Of a stretch of DNA of 64,000 nucleotides, positions 16,579 to 25,671 are shown one piece after another. The stretch is taken from the NCBI GenBank assembly GCA_039818985.1, contig JBCBSU010000001.1, positions 2,382,367-2,446,366 of the forward strand, read 5' to 3'. The DNA comes from Pseudomonadota bacterium (GTDB taxonomy: Bacteria; Pseudomonadota; Alphaproteobacteria; Sphingomonadales; Sphingomonadaceae). A program made the translations under genes and the position numbers. The notes under the pieces are model-generated. The model searched no databases. It was given only the letters and a program-made list of their open reading frames with translations, and had not been told where the DNA came from. Every line of letters begins with the position of its first letter. The first letter of the stretch is position 1.

Positions 16579-17202
16579 TCAGGCAAAAACCATTTCGTAA
16601 TTATCCGCGGATTTCGGATCGCCACCATATCGGTTGTCCCCCTTCTGACCCGGCATGAACATAACCACCAGAAAGATGATCGCGACAATACCGCCGACAA
16701 AAGGCAACATGGTAAGTCCATAATAGAGCAGCAGATACCAGCCGCTAAAGCCGACATCGTGAAGCCGACGCACGGTTACCGCCAGATTGGGAATAAAGGT
16801 CGCAAGCCACCAGATCGCCAGCAGGAAAATACTGGTCGATCCGACAAGCAATTCGGTCAGCGCATCGTCGCCAAGGCCGCCATCGTCGAAGCTGCTGTCG
16901 TTGAACACATTCTGTGCAGGGCCGATAGGCGCATCCGGCGCGGGCGAGGAGCAAAAGGGTTCGCATTTGCGCTTTCCCACTGCGGCGCTTGCATCCGCCA
17001 GCTGGACATAGGATTGGCTTCGGCTCGAAAAGGAACCCATCTCGCCACTGGTTGCCACTATGGACATCAGCGACGCCAGGATCGGCGCGATCAGCGCGAA
17101 AGTGACAACCAGGTTGAGCAGCTGGAAACACCAATATTCCCGCCGCCGCGAACGGCCCGAAAATTCTGCATAACGCCGGAACGGCAGGATAAACCAATGC
17201 AT
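16579..17202 (-). CDS. DUF805 family membrane protein with extended central loop
   Basis: The 207-residue protein begins with the DUF805 hallmark WFILPFRRYAEFSGRSRRRE and ends with the second hallmark, VRRLHDVGFSGWYLLLYYG and FMPGQKGDNRYG. Three to four hydrophobic helices are present. A Ser/Ala/Cys-containing segment of roughly 70 residues (near CEPFCSSPAPDAP) is inserted after the first helices, making it longer than the usual 110-150. Function is unknown. A shorter DUF805 paralogue lies at 18782-19222, on the far side of the peptide/oxygenase pair. Confidence 0.85.
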   Translation of the reverse strand: MHWFILPFRRYAEFSGRSRRREYWCFQLLNLVVTFALIAPILASLMSIVATSGEMGSFSSRSQSYVQLADASAAVGKRKCEPFCSSPAPDAPIGPAQNVFNDSSFDDGGLGDDALTELLVGSTSIFLLAIWWLATFIPNLAVTVRRLHDVGFSGWYLLLYYGLTMLPFVGGIVAIIFLVVMFMPGQKGDNRYGGDPKSADNYEMVFA

Positions 17203-17271
17203 TACAGGCCCCTCACGCTGTGAAGGATTGTGTGTAACAGGGGAGTGTCAAACAGCCGTTAACACGCAACT

Positions 17272-18468
17272 TTACTTGCGGGACGGCACAATATCGAACG
17301 AAATACAGATGCGCTCTTCTTCAAGGCCATGCGGCCATGTGCGGTGATGTAGCCAGGACGGGAACAGCAGCAGCATGCCTGGTGCCGGATGAATAATCTT
17401 CTCACCCAGCTTCTCGGATGCCCCTTCCCCCAGCAAGCGTTCCGACCAGCCAAAGCCGATAGCTCCCGCCTTGTCCGTGCCATGTACTATCGTTTCGGGC
17501 ACCGCGCTGTAATAGACACCGCTGATCCAGCCATCGGCATGCACATGCCATTTCTCATGGCCTTGTGCTCCGGTCAGCACCGCCCAGGGAGAAATGCGCG
17601 CGGTTTCAGGACGCCGCTCTTCGAAGAACTGGTGCGGCGGCAAATCCGCGAGTGCGCGCAGATGATCTTCCACCATATCGGCGATCCGGTCGAGCAGCCG
17701 CTTCACCATCGGGCCGTTGCGCATATAGAGTTCGTCGATCCGCCAGCTATTGCTGCTGGCACGCAGGGAATTTTCATAGCGTAGCGACGGATGGCGCTTC
17801 AGTTCATCATTGAGTCGGTCGTTGAACGCGGCCAGATCGGCAAATCCCTCTGGTGGTTCCAGCGATGTCTGGCGCAACAATGTTTCTTCACCGCGGATCG
17901 CCCGGGCTTCATCTTCGCGCCCAAGTGCCGCCAGAGCAGTAACATAGCTTGCCACCAACCGCGGTTGCCGTCCCCCTTTGGCGATCAGCTTCTCGGATTG
18001 GGCGAGCAGAGCGGCAAAGTTGCCGGTATCGGCCTGGATCACGGCATATTTGCGGATCGCGGTCGAATAGGTCGGATCAATTGCCAGCGCATCGAGCAGC
18101 CGCTCGCTGGCCGCATCATAATCGCCGCGTCGGCGCAGGATATCGCCAAGTTCGACCAGCACCCGCGATTGCAGCGCGTCGTCGAGGGGCCGGTCGAGCA
18201 GATGGCGCAACAGCGTTTCCGCTTCTGCTTGATGATCCAGGGTATCAGATCCGCGCAGGGCTCTTGCAGCCAGAAGCTGTGTCGCGGCTGTGGTATTGGC
18301 TTCGCCGATGTTCCGATAAAGTGCGACAGCCTCGTCAAACCGGTCGAGACGCAACAACAGATCGATTATCTGCCATTTCTGCTTTGTCGAAGGGGTGGCA
18401 ATCGCCTGCAAAAGCGTCAGACGCTGCTGCAGGTTGAGCGTAATCGGCGATGGCAGGTCAGGACGCAT
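17272..18468 (-). CDS. TPR-repeat protein with C-terminal 2OG-Fe(II) oxygenase domain
   Basis: The 398-residue protein has TPR-like helical pairs at about residues 30-195 and a C-terminal domain matching the putative 2OG-Fe(II) oxygenase family. Candidate metal-ligand histidines are in HEKWHVHADGWISGVYY (His308/His310) and LLFPSWLHHRTWPHG (His374/His375); Arg387 in EERICISFDI would hold 2-oxoglutarate. Such enzymes hydroxylate or otherwise oxidise protein or small-molecule substrates. It starts 39 bp after the stop of a 55-codon gene on the same strand, so the two probably form an operon and the TPR part may bind that peptide (inference). Confidence 0.82.
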   Translation of the reverse strand: MRPDLPSPITLNLQQRLTLLQAIATPSTKQKWQIIDLLLRLDRFDEAVALYRNIGEANTTAATQLLAARALRGSDTLDHQAEAETLLRHLLDRPLDDALQSRVLVELGDILRRRGDYDAASERLLDALAIDPTYSTAIRKYAVIQADTGNFAALLAQSEKLIAKGGRQPRLVASYVTALAALGREDEARAIRGEETLLRQTSLEPPEGFADLAAFNDRLNDELKRHPSLRYENSLRASSNSWRIDELYMRNGPMVKRLLDRIADMVEDHLRALADLPPHQFFEERRPETARISPWAVLTGAQGHEKWHVHADGWISGVYYSAVPETIVHGTDKAGAIGFGWSERLLGEGASEKLGEKIIHPAPGMLLLFPSWLHHRTWPHGLEEERICISFDIVPSRK

Positions 18469-18507
18469 TATCGGCCGACCTGTGGCAGAAAGAGTCTATG
18501 CCAATAA

Positions 18508-18675
18508 TCAGCTGTCGCCGGTCTCACCTCCCATGCCATCAATTCCTCCACCAAGAGCACCCTCAATCGCCAGCATGTCAACCTCCAGCTCGGTGAGTGC
18601 CGGCGGAGACCAGCTGCGCTTGAGGGTTACTGAATCGGTGGTTTCGGTCTGACGGCGCGTGTCACTGTTCTTCAT
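18508..18675 (-). CDS. Small 55-residue peptide, candidate RiPP-type precursor
   Basis: A complete ORF with ATG at 18675 and GGAG seven bases upstream. The N-terminal half is polar and charged (MKNSDTRRQTETTDS). Then comes SWSPPALTELEVDML and a tail rich in Gly, Asp and Glu (EGALGGGIDGMGGETGDS). The W-x-x-P-x-L element resembles the Y-x-x-P-x-L leader motif of lasso-peptide precursors. If the core starts at Gly39, Asp46 falls at core position 8, a usual macrolactam acceptor position. No cyclase or protease genes are nearby; the next gene is a TPR-2OG oxygenase. Real expression is likely from the ribosome site and spacing; the function is inference. Confidence 0.7.
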   Translation of the reverse strand: MKNSDTRRQTETTDSVTLKRSWSPPALTELEVDMLAIEGALGGGIDGMGGETGDS

Positions 18676-18781
18676 ATATTTGCTCCGGGGGCTGAGTAAG
18701 GGACTGTAGCGAAAACGCTAAGCATATCGTGACGATTCTGCGACCCCTAAATGGTCAACTGCCATGCCGCAGCGAGGCAGA

Positions 18782-19222
18782 TCAGGAAAATACCTCTTCC
18801 ACATCGCCACCGGCGCCTTTGGGATCGGGGCCGAAGCGATTGGGGCCACGCGTTCCCTCAAGGCACATGAACACCAGAATAATGATGCCGCCCACCAACG
18901 GAATAAATCCCAGCAGTACAAACCAGCCCGATTTATCCTGATCATGAAAACGCCGCACCTGTACGGCAAGGCTCGGAATCATGATCCCCAGGACAAATAG
19001 CCACAATAGCGGCCCCCCATCGTAATTCGCGCTGTAATTGGCGTTGTAGCCATCGCTTTCATATGTCGATGTTCCTATGCCGAGACCAAGAGCGTTCTCG
19101 ATTATGGCGACAATAATGGCAGCGATCATGATCAGCAGGAAGAACATCCAATATTCCTTGCGCCGCGACCGGCCCTGAAAATCGGCATAGCGTTTCAGGG
19201 GCATGATCATCCATTCCATCAT
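18782..19222 (-). CDS. DUF805 family membrane protein
   Basis: A 146-residue protein of normal DUF805 length. It opens with the positively charged cytoplasmic hallmark PLKRYADFQGRSRRKEYW, has four hydrophobic helices (MFFLLIMIAAIIVAII; LLWLFVLGIMIPSLAV; GWFVLLGFIPLVGGIIILVF) and carries VRRFHDQDKSGW and a PNRFGPDP tail. Function is unknown. It is 106 bp upstream of the 55-codon peptide gene on the same strand and is a paralogue of the DUF805 gene at 16579-17202. Confidence 0.88.
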   Translation of the reverse strand: MMEWMIMPLKRYADFQGRSRRKEYWMFFLLIMIAAIIVAIIENALGLGIGTSTYESDGYNANYSANYDGGPLLWLFVLGIMIPSLAVQVRRFHDQDKSGWFVLLGFIPLVGGIIILVFMCLEGTRGPNRFGPDPKGAGGDVEEVFS

Positions 19223-19297
19223 TATTGCCTTTCCTTGAGTGTCAAATTCAGGTTCTGAATAGCATTTGCAGCGGATTATACCAGTGCACCGGGTGCG

Positions 19298-21142
19298 CTA
19301 TGCCGCATCCTTCTTCCGCGCCGCTTTCTTGCGCTCATGCGGGTCGAGATGGACCTTGCGCAGGCGGATCGATTTGGGGGTCACCTCGACCATCTCGTCA
19401 TCGTCAATATAGGCAATCGCCTGTTCAAGGCTCATCAGCCGCGGCGGGGTCAGCCGGATCGCATCGTCCTTGCCGGTAGAGCGGAAATTGGTGAGCTGCT
19501 TCGATTTCATCGGGTTGACCTCAAGGTCTTCCGGCTTGGCATTTTCGCCGATGATCATGCCCTCATAGATCGGCACACCCGAGCCGATAAACAGCTCGCC
19601 GCGCTCTTCCAGCGCGTTGAGCGCATAGCCGACGCTCTCCCCGGTGCCGTTGGAGATGAGAACCCCATTTGGCCGCCCGGCAACGCTTCCCTTGTACGGC
19701 CCGTATTTCTCGAACAGCCGGTTCATGATGCCGGTGCCGCGGGTATCGGAAAGGAACTCGCCATGATAGCCGATCAGCCCGCGTGACGGCGCGCTGAATG
19801 TGATGCGGGTCTTGCCACCGCCCGAGGGCCGCATATCGGTCAGCTCGGCTTTGCGCAGCTGCATCTTCTCGACCACGGTGCCCGAATGCTCATCATCAAC
19901 ATCGATGACGACGGTCTCATAGGGCTCGGTGCGGTTGCCCACCTCATCCTCGCGGAACAGGACACGCGGACGGCTGATGCCAAGCTCAAAACCTTCGCGG
20001 CGCATTGTCTCGATCAGCACCCCAAGCTGCAATTCGCCGCGTCCGGCAACCTCGAAGCTGTCCTTGTCGGCGCTCTCGGTGATGCGGATGGCAACATTGC
20101 TCTCCGCCTCGCGCATCAGCCGGTCACGGATCATCCGGCTGGTAACCTTGTCGCCCTCGCGCCCGGCAAAGGGGCTATCATTAACGGCAAAGCGCATCGA
20201 CAGCGTCGGCGGATCGATTGGCTGGGCTGCGATCGGCGTGTCGACTTCGGGCGCGGCGATGGTGTTGGCCACAGTGGCGACGGTCAGGCCCGCCAGCGAG
20301 ATGATATCGCCGGCCGAAGCCGTTTCCACCGGCACCCGTTCAAGCCCGCGAAACGCCATGATCTTGGTCGCGCGCCCGGCCTCTACCTGATTGCCCTCGC
20401 GATCAAGCGCGCGGATCGGGTCGTTGATATTGAGCGTACCGGTGGCGATGCGTCCGGTGAGGATGCGCCCGACGAAATTGTCGCGGTCGAGCAAGGTCAC
20501 CAAAAAGCTGAACGGCGCGTCCCTGTCGACATCGGGGGCGGGCACATGATCGATAATGGTATCGAACAGCGGTGACAGGTCGCCATCGCGCGCATCGGCA
20601 TCGAGATTGGCATAGCCCGAACGACCCGAGGCGAACAGTGCCGGAAAATCGAGCTGCTCGTCATTGGCCCCGAGATTGACGAACAGGTCGAAACATTCGT
20701 CGAGCACTTCCTGCGGCCGACCATCGGGGCGATCAATCTTGTTGACCACAACAATCGGCTTGAGGCCCAGCGCCAATGCCTTGCCGGTAACGAACTTCGT
20801 TTGCGGCATTGGTCCTTCGGCGGCATCGACGAGCAGGATAACGCCATCGACCATGGAGAGGATGCGCTCGACCTCGGCGCCGAAATCGGCGTGCCCCGGC
20901 GTGTCGACAATGTTGATGCGCACCGGCTTGCCCTCACTGTCGGGGCGCTCGACGCTGGTGCATTTGGCGAGGATGGTGATGCCACGCTCTTTCTCCAGAT
21001 CATTGGAGTCCATGGCGCGCTCTTCCACCCGCTGATTGTCGCGAAAGGTACCCGACTGGCGGAACAGCTGGTCGACCAGCGTGGTCTTGCCATGGTCGAC
21101 ATGGGCGATGATGGCGATATTGCGCAGCGAGGCGTTGGACAT
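19298..21142 (-). CDS. typA: Ribosome-associated translational GTPase TypA/BipA
   Basis: At 614 residues this is full-length BipA. The GTPase motifs are G1 [10 protein letters not shown]2 around RGITILAK, G3 DTPGHADFG and G4 [13 protein letters not shown]-like domains III and V and the BipA-specific C-terminal domain follow ([20 protein letters not shown], with a Lys-rich tail [11 protein letters not shown]). BipA binds the 70S ribosome and supports 50S assembly and growth under stress. It is a single gene in this region, 75 bp upstream of the preceding DUF805 start. Confidence 0.97.
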   Translation of the reverse strand: MSNASLRNIAIIAHVDHGKTTLVDQLFRQSGTFRDNQRVEERAMDSNDLEKERGITILAKCTSVERPDSEGKPVRINIVDTPGHADFGAEVERILSMVDGVILLVDAAEGPMPQTKFVTGKALALGLKPIVVVNKIDRPDGRPQEVLDECFDLFVNLGANDEQLDFPALFASGRSGYANLDADARDGDLSPLFDTIIDHVPAPDVDRDAPFSFLVTLLDRDNFVGRILTGRIATGTLNINDPIRALDREGNQVEAGRATKIMAFRGLERVPVETASAGDIISLAGLTVATVANTIAAPEVDTPIAAQPIDPPTLSMRFAVNDSPFAGREGDKVTSRMIRDRLMREAESNVAIRITESADKDSFEVAGRGELQLGVLIETMRREGFELGISRPRVLFREDEVGNRTEPYETVVIDVDDEHSGTVVEKMQLRKAELTDMRPSGGGKTRITFSAPSRGLIGYHGEFLSDTRGTGIMNRLFEKYGPYKGSVAGRPNGVLISNGTGESVGYALNALEERGELFIGSGVPIYEGMIIGENAKPEDLEVNPMKSKQLTNFRSTGKDDAIRLTPPRLMSLEQAIAYIDDDEMVEVTPKSIRLRKVHLDPHERKKAARKKDAA

Positions 21143-21254
21143 GGGGACAGGCCTTATCGAGAGAGTGTGCGGCCCGGCAGAATATTGCGCCCGGGCATGC
21201 TTTGGCCGCGCCTATACAGCGCCCCATGCTGCGGCGCAACAACGATGATGGCGA

Positions 21255-22211
21255 TCAGTCGAGCGCGGCGCGCAGGCGCTCGCGATCATAGAGCGATCGG
21301 CCTTCCCTTTGCTCAAGCCGCCGGCGCAGATCCGCAAATCTCTGCCGCCATAGATAAAAGGCGACGCTGCGGCGGCCCTCTGCTGCTTCCTGCGCGGCGG
21401 CTTTCAGGGTGATGCTTGCCTGTTCTATGGAAGCGCGCATTTCGGCCAGATCATCCCCCGCGAAACGTTCATGGACAAGGCCGAGTATGTCGCGCGCGCC
21501 GGCGACCATAAGCTGGGCCTTTTCACTATCTCCGGTCTGGATGCGCAGTTCTGCCTGCGCTGCCGCCATTTCCACTAGCATCAGATCAGCAGTGAGGCCA
21601 TGCTGCATTCGACTTTCAGCGGAAGTCAGATCATTGCAGGATTTCAGCGCCCGAATATATTCGGCCAGTGCCCTGAGCGTCCGGCTGTCCGGTTCGGCTC
21701 CGGCAAATTCGGTGACGATCAGGGTTTTCAGAAACGCTTCCATCTCACCCGGTTCGCTGCGCGACACCTTGCCCGGTTGCGACAGGTCGGGAATGGCAAC
21801 CGGATCGAATATGCCATTGCCCCCGGCGGCGCTGAAAAAGCTGTTCGAGACATCCGCTGTTCCGGACGCACCGGAAGCGCCCGGGAAATGGAAATGGGGA
21901 TTGTCGCCGCCATTGACATGACAACTGGCGCAGGACAGCCGCGCCTTGCTCGCCTGCCCGCCAAGCAGTGTCGGGTTGCGGAACAATAGTGCCCCTTCCT
22001 TTGCGAGCAGCGAAGCGCCATTGGATAGGCAGACACCGGGATCATAATTGACCGCTGCGACCATGGCATCCGCGCCACCATCGACCTTGAGCCACTGCAT
22101 CGCCCGCAAGGGCAGCGTGTCGGTGGCGGCGGACAGCAGCGCCAGCGCCGCCAGTCCTGCAATAATAATGCTTAGCTGGCGGATGACCGCGCCTCGACCT
22201 CGACGATCCAG
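21255..22211 (-). CDS. Secreted monohaem cytochrome c-like protein with non-canonical start
   Basis: The frame encodes one haem-attachment motif, CASCH (LSCASCHVNGGDNPHFHFPG), followed by helical sequence (FLKTLIVTEF, TLRALAEYIRALKSC) and a basic C-terminus. No second CxxCH is seen, so it is not a classic dihaem peroxidase. The first normal start in frame (TTG at 22109) would cut off a convincing signal peptide (IIIAGLAALALLSAA). A complete secretion signal needs a CTG at 22211 or an ATC/ATT start, overlapping the end of the upstream TPR gene by 40 bp. Translational coupling to that gene is likely. Haem insertion needs export, which supports the longer reading. Confidence 0.7.
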   Translation of the reverse strand: MDRRGRGAVIRQLSIIIAGLAALALLSAATDTLPLRAMQWLKVDGGADAMVAAVNYDPGVCLSNGASLLAKEGALLFRNPTLLGGQASKARLSCASCHVNGGDNPHFHFPGASGASGTADVSNSFFSAAGGNGIFDPVAIPDLSQPGKVSRSEPGEMEAFLKTLIVTEFAGAEPDSRTLRALAEYIRALKSCNDLTSAESRMQHGLTADLMLVEMAAAQAELRIQTGDSEKAQLMVAGARDILGLVHERFAGDDLAEMRASIEQASITLKAAAQEAAEGRRSVAFYLWRQRFADLRRRLEQREGRSLYDRERLRAALD

Positions 22212-23122
22212 CGGCGCAGCTCATCGGCCTCGTAACAGCCGAAGCTGCACAGATCTTCCAGCTTCGCCAGATGCTGTTTTGCACCTGCCATGTCACCACG
22301 CTCCAGCTTGAGTTCGCCATAATATTCCCAGGCACCGCGATGATCGGGTGCCAGGGCCAGCGCGCGGTTATAATGATATTCCGCCGCGGCCAGCCGCTTG
22401 AGCTTGCGGTTGGCAAAGCCCTGATAGGTGACAATGTCGGGATGCGGGCCAAAGGCCAGCGCCGCCTGTTCAAGCGCTTGCAGCGCTTCGGCATAGCGCT
22501 GCTGGTTGATCAGGCCGATGGCTGCGGAATAGAGCGCATCGCCGCTGGCGGCATCGGCCAGCTGTGTCACATCCGGGCCGTAGCGGCTGACGGCAGCACC
22601 GCTCATGGCGCCCTTGATGGCGGCAATGGCTTCATCCAGCGCTGCGGCATCGCTGCAGCTTCCGGCACAGTCAGCCTTCAGAGCATTGAGGCGATCAAGC
22701 GTGGCTTCAGCATCACCATTCTTGTCGAGCCGGACATAGGTGATGCCGAGATCGCGATGCGCGATGATCATGCCCGGCGCATATCTAATCGCCTTTTCCA
22801 GACGCTTCAGCGCCTTTTTAAAATCACCGCTACGCATATAGGTGACACCCAGCATATATTGCGCATTGGCATCTTCAGGCGAGACGCGGATGACGCGCTT
22901 CAATGCTTTTTCCGCCTCGCGATAGTCCTCCGCTTCGAGCGCGGCCAGTCCCTTCTGATATTCGGCAGCGGCATCATATTGCGGCGCGCTGCGGCTTGGG
23001 CCGGAACTCGAGCCGGCAGCATGGAGCGGCGCGGAAAGCGGCATGGCCATGATCAACCCAAGAGCCAATGCGGACTTGATGGCAGTGGATATGGATGTGG
23101 CGGGTTTGGTCATGTTCAGCAT
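22172..23122 (-). CDS. Exported TPR protein with two CxxxC elements
   Basis: The product is 316 residues from the ATG at 23122, which has GGAGAG upstream; 18 extra in-frame codons upstream have no site. A signal peptide (LALGLIMAMPLSAPLHAAG) is followed by TPR units (YQKGLAALEAEDYREAEKAL, ANAQYMLGVTYMRSGDFKKA) and a second set near the C-terminus. Each set ends in a similar helix with paired cysteines, ADCAGSC and DLCSFGC. Its 3' end overlaps the cytochrome-like gene, so the two periplasmic proteins probably act together. Role unknown. Confidence 0.85.
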   Translation of the reverse strand: MLNMTKPATSISTAIKSALALGLIMAMPLSAPLHAAGSSSGPSRSAPQYDAAAEYQKGLAALEAEDYREAEKALKRVIRVSPEDANAQYMLGVTYMRSGDFKKALKRLEKAIRYAPGMIIAHRDLGITYVRLDKNGDAEATLDRLNALKADCAGSCSDAAALDEAIAAIKGAMSGAAVSRYGPDVTQLADAASGDALYSAAIGLINQQRYAEALQALEQAALAFGPHPDIVTYQGFANRKLKRLAAAEYHYNRALALAPDHRGAWEYYGELKLERGDMAGAKQHLAKLEDLCSFGCYEADELRRWIVEVEARSSAS

Positions 23123-23184
23123 AGTGTCTCTCCGGCTGTTCGCAGCAATATGTCCCCGTTTGTCGTCCAACGCCATACAGGTTC

Positions 23185-23622
23185 TTAGGTTCCGGTCGAG
23201 CCGAAACCACCGGCACCGCGCTCGGTCTCGTCCAGTTCGTCGACCTCGACCATCCTTGCCCGCTGCACCGGGGCGGCAACGATCTGGGCGACGCGCTCAC
23301 CGCGATCGACAAGGAAATCGACCCGACCGAGATTGATCAGGATGATGCCCAGCTCGCCGCGATAATCGCTGTCGATTGTCCCCGGCGTATTGGGCACCGA
23401 AATGCCGTGTTTCAGGGCGAGGCCGGAACGCGGGCGCACCTGCACTTCATAGCCATCGGGCACGGCAATCGCGAAGCCGGTCGGCACCAGCGCGGTCGAG
23501 CCGGGCGGGATGATGACGTCCTGCGCCGCACGCACATCCATGCCGGCGGACCCCGGCGTTTCATATTGCGGCAGTGGCAGGCCCTCGCCATGGGACAAGC
23601 GTTTCAGTTTGATTTCAATCAT
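23185..23622 (-). CDS. dut: dUTP diphosphatase
   Basis: This 145-residue trimeric dUTPase has all five family motifs: SAGMDVRA (I), [10 protein letters not shown] (II), [13 protein letters not shown] (III), RGERVAQIV (IV) and the C-terminal Gly-rich [10 protein letters not shown] (V). It hydrolyses dUTP to dUMP, protecting DNA from uracil and feeding dTMP synthesis. Its start overlaps the stop of the upstream hydrolase gene by 8 bp, and it belongs to the coaBC-hydrolase-dut run. Confidence 0.97.
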   Translation of the reverse strand: MIEIKLKRLSHGEGLPLPQYETPGSAGMDVRAAQDVIIPPGSTALVPTGFAIAVPDGYEVQVRPRSGLALKHGISVPNTPGTIDSDYRGELGIILINLGRVDFLVDRGERVAQIVAAPVQRARMVEVDELDETERGAGGFGSTGT

Positions 23623-24415
23623 GGTTTCCCACCAGCAATGTAAGCATCGATAAGACTTCCCAACTGTTCAGCATTTCATGGTCCTTATCCGCCAGCACGA
23701 AAAAATGTGCGGCTACACTCCGCTGTTTCAACCGATCATAATAAAGCTTCGATAAGGATGACGGTGTCACCTGGTCATCTTCCCCCACCATAATGGTGAT
23801 CCGCTTGTCCTGGTTGATCCTTTCCACCATGTTGAGCGGATTGATGCTCGTAACAGGCTGATCAAATGGCGCATCAGGAGCAATGGAAAGCATGTGTTCG
23901 CGCCATTGATCCAACACACAGGGGCAGGAAACCAGCAGCGCAGAATCAACAAGCTGCGGATAAAGCGCGGCAAGATTGGCCGCAATCGCCGCACCGCCGG
24001 AATGACCAACAATAACAGCATCAGAGCCGGGATATTTTTGACGCTCTGCAGCGATGACTTCAGCAATGGCAGCGATGCGATCAGCGGTGTAATTGTCGCC
24101 GGTGGCCATGCCCTTCTTACCCGCTGACTGATTGCCAAGGCCGTCACTATAACCGGGACGAAGAATCGCAATAATACGGCTATTGGGGATTTGCTCTGCC
24201 GCTTTCCGGGCAAAGGCATAATGATAAGAAGGCGGCGCGAAGGGGGCGTCGCCATGGAGCACAAAAATCAGGGTTTTGGTATCATCCTGTTCTTCGCTGC
24301 CATAGCTTTTCGTGTAAAGCTCACTGCCTTGCGCCGCGTCATCCGAAGCATAAGCCAGCGATGAAAGACAGAGAAAAAGCACCGCCAAGAGCCAGCGCGC
24401 ACCGACATATATCAT
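23615..24415 (-). CDS. Exported alpha/beta-hydrolase
   Basis: The 266-residue protein begins with a signal peptide ([15 protein letters not shown]) and has an alpha/beta-hydrolase core. The visible elements are [14 protein letters not shown] (oxyanion strand), the nucleophile elbow VGHSGGAA, an acid strand [10 protein letters not shown] and a terminal histidine in ADKDHEMLN. Substrate is unknown. It overlaps coaBC by 4 bp and dut by 8 bp, an insertion into the usual coaBC-dut pair. By eye its codon use is more AT-rich than its neighbours. Confidence 0.82.
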   Translation of the reverse strand: MIYVGARWLLAVLFLCLSSLAYASDDAAQGSELYTKSYGSEEQDDTKTLIFVLHGDAPFAPPSYHYAFARKAAEQIPNSRIIAILRPGYSDGLGNQSAGKKGMATGDNYTADRIAAIAEVIAAERQKYPGSDAVIVGHSGGAAIAANLAALYPQLVDSALLVSCPCVLDQWREHMLSIAPDAPFDQPVTSINPLNMVERINQDKRITIMVGEDDQVTPSSLSKLYYDRLKQRSVAAHFFVLADKDHEMLNSWEVLSMLTLLVGNHD

Positions 24416-25671
24416 AGACTTGCAGCAATCCTTTCGACAAGCAGGCGCGCAACCTGATCCTTGGGTAATGTGTCGAGACTTTCTACGCCGTCACTGCGAA
24501 CGATATGGACGCTATTCGACATACCGCCCATAACATCCCCCGAAACGTCATTGGCGATGATCCAGTCACAGCCCTTGCGCGCCAGCTTGGCCTGGGCATG
24601 GGCGATGACATTTTCGGTCTCGGCAGCAAAACCTATAAGCAGGCCGGGGCGCTGATCATGGCCGGCGAGACCAGCAAGAATATCCGGGTTCTCGGCCAGC
24701 GGCAGTGGCTCTGGAGCACCGCCCTTTTTCTTGATCTTCTGTTCAGCCTGATCCGCAGCGCGCCAGTCAGCAACAGCAGCGACCATGATCGCAATGTCCG
24801 CTGGCAATGCCTGTTCCACTGCCGCCTGCATCTGGCGCGCGGTTTCGATATTGATGCGGGTGACGCCCTGTGGCGTCTCCAGCGTCACCGGCCCGGCGAC
24901 CAATGTTACCTGCGCACCGGCCTCGGCGGCGGCGGCGGCAAGGGCAAAACCCTGCCGCCCGGAGGAGCGATTGGCGATATAGCGCACCGGATCAATCGGC
25001 TCATGCGTAGGCCCGGCGGTGACCAGCACATGCCGACCATGCAGCGGGCGGTGGGCCGTGGCGGCAAAGGCGGGTTGATCGGTCAGAGGACTGGACGTGT
25101 TCCCGGCAAATGGTTTTGTGAGGGCTTTCCCGATCTCCCCCATCACAAATTCCGGCTCGGGCAATCTTCCTGCACCATATTCGCCGCAGGCCATCGCGCC
25201 TTCATCCGGATCAAGCACCGTCACCCCATCCGCGCGCAATTGCGCCACATTGCGCTGGGTCGCAGCGTGGTGCCACATGCGGACATTCATCGCCGGGACC
25301 GCCATCACCGGCGTATCGGTGGCGAGCAGCACTGTGGTGGCCAGACTGTCGGAGATACCCGCCGCCATCTTGGCCATCAGGTCCGCCGTGGCCGGGCACA
25401 CAACAATTAGATCGGCCTCGCGGCTGAGCTGGATATGCCCCATCTCGGTTTCGTTTTTGAGATCCCAGAGCGTGGTGAACACTTCATTCTCGCTCAGCGC
25501 TGCCAGCGTCATCGGGGTGATAAAATGCGCTCCACCCTCGGTCAGAACACAGCGCACCGTCATGCCCGCCTTGCGGATCAGCCGGATCAGCTCGCACGCC
25601 TTATAAGCGGCGATGCCACCGCCGATAATCAGCAATATATGTTGCGACCGGGAAGCAGAATCTTCTGTCAT
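24412..25671 (-). CDS. coaBC: Bifunctional phosphopantothenoylcysteine decarboxylase / phosphopantothenate-cysteine ligase
   Basis: The 419-residue enzyme performs two steps of coenzyme A synthesis. I took the ATG at 25671 because 26 extra upstream codons lack family likeness. The N-terminal flavoprotein CoaC domain has ILLIIGGGIAAYKACELIR, HIQLSREADLIVVCPATADL and PAMNVRMWHH. The C-terminal CoaB domain has VLVTAGPTHEPIDPVRYIAN and NRSSGRQGFALA. Length and domain order are standard. It overlaps the downstream hydrolase by ATGA and is divergent from the lipoprotein gene. Confidence 0.97.
   Translation of the reverse strand: MTEDSASRSQHILLIIGGGIAAYKACELIRLIRKAGMTVRCVLTEGGAHFITPMTLAALSENEVFTTLWDLKNETEMGHIQLSREADLIVVCPATADLMAKMAAGISDSLATTVLLATDTPVMAVPAMNVRMWHHAATQRNVAQLRADGVTVLDPDEGAMACGEYGAGRLPEPEFVMGEIGKALTKPFAGNTSSPLTDQPAFAATAHRPLHGRHVLVTAGPTHEPIDPVRYIANRSSGRQGFALAAAAAEAGAQVTLVAGPVTLETPQGVTRINIETARQMQAAVEQALPADIAIMVAAVADWRAADQAEQKIKKKGGAPEPLPLAENPDILAGLAGHDQRPGLLIGFAAETENVIAHAQAKLARKGCDWIIANDVSGDVMGGMSNSVHIVRSDGVESLDTLPKDQVARLLVERIAASL

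Noticed and set aside
17272-18675. A complete lasso-peptide cluster
   Set aside because: No asparagine-synthetase-like cyclase, transglutaminase-like protease or RRE gene is present within the window, so only an orphan precursor-like gene can be claimed.
18701-18720. Short hairpin TAGCGTTTTCGCTA upstream of the 55-codon gene
   Set aside because: A 5-bp stem with a 4-base loop is too short to call a terminator or operator.
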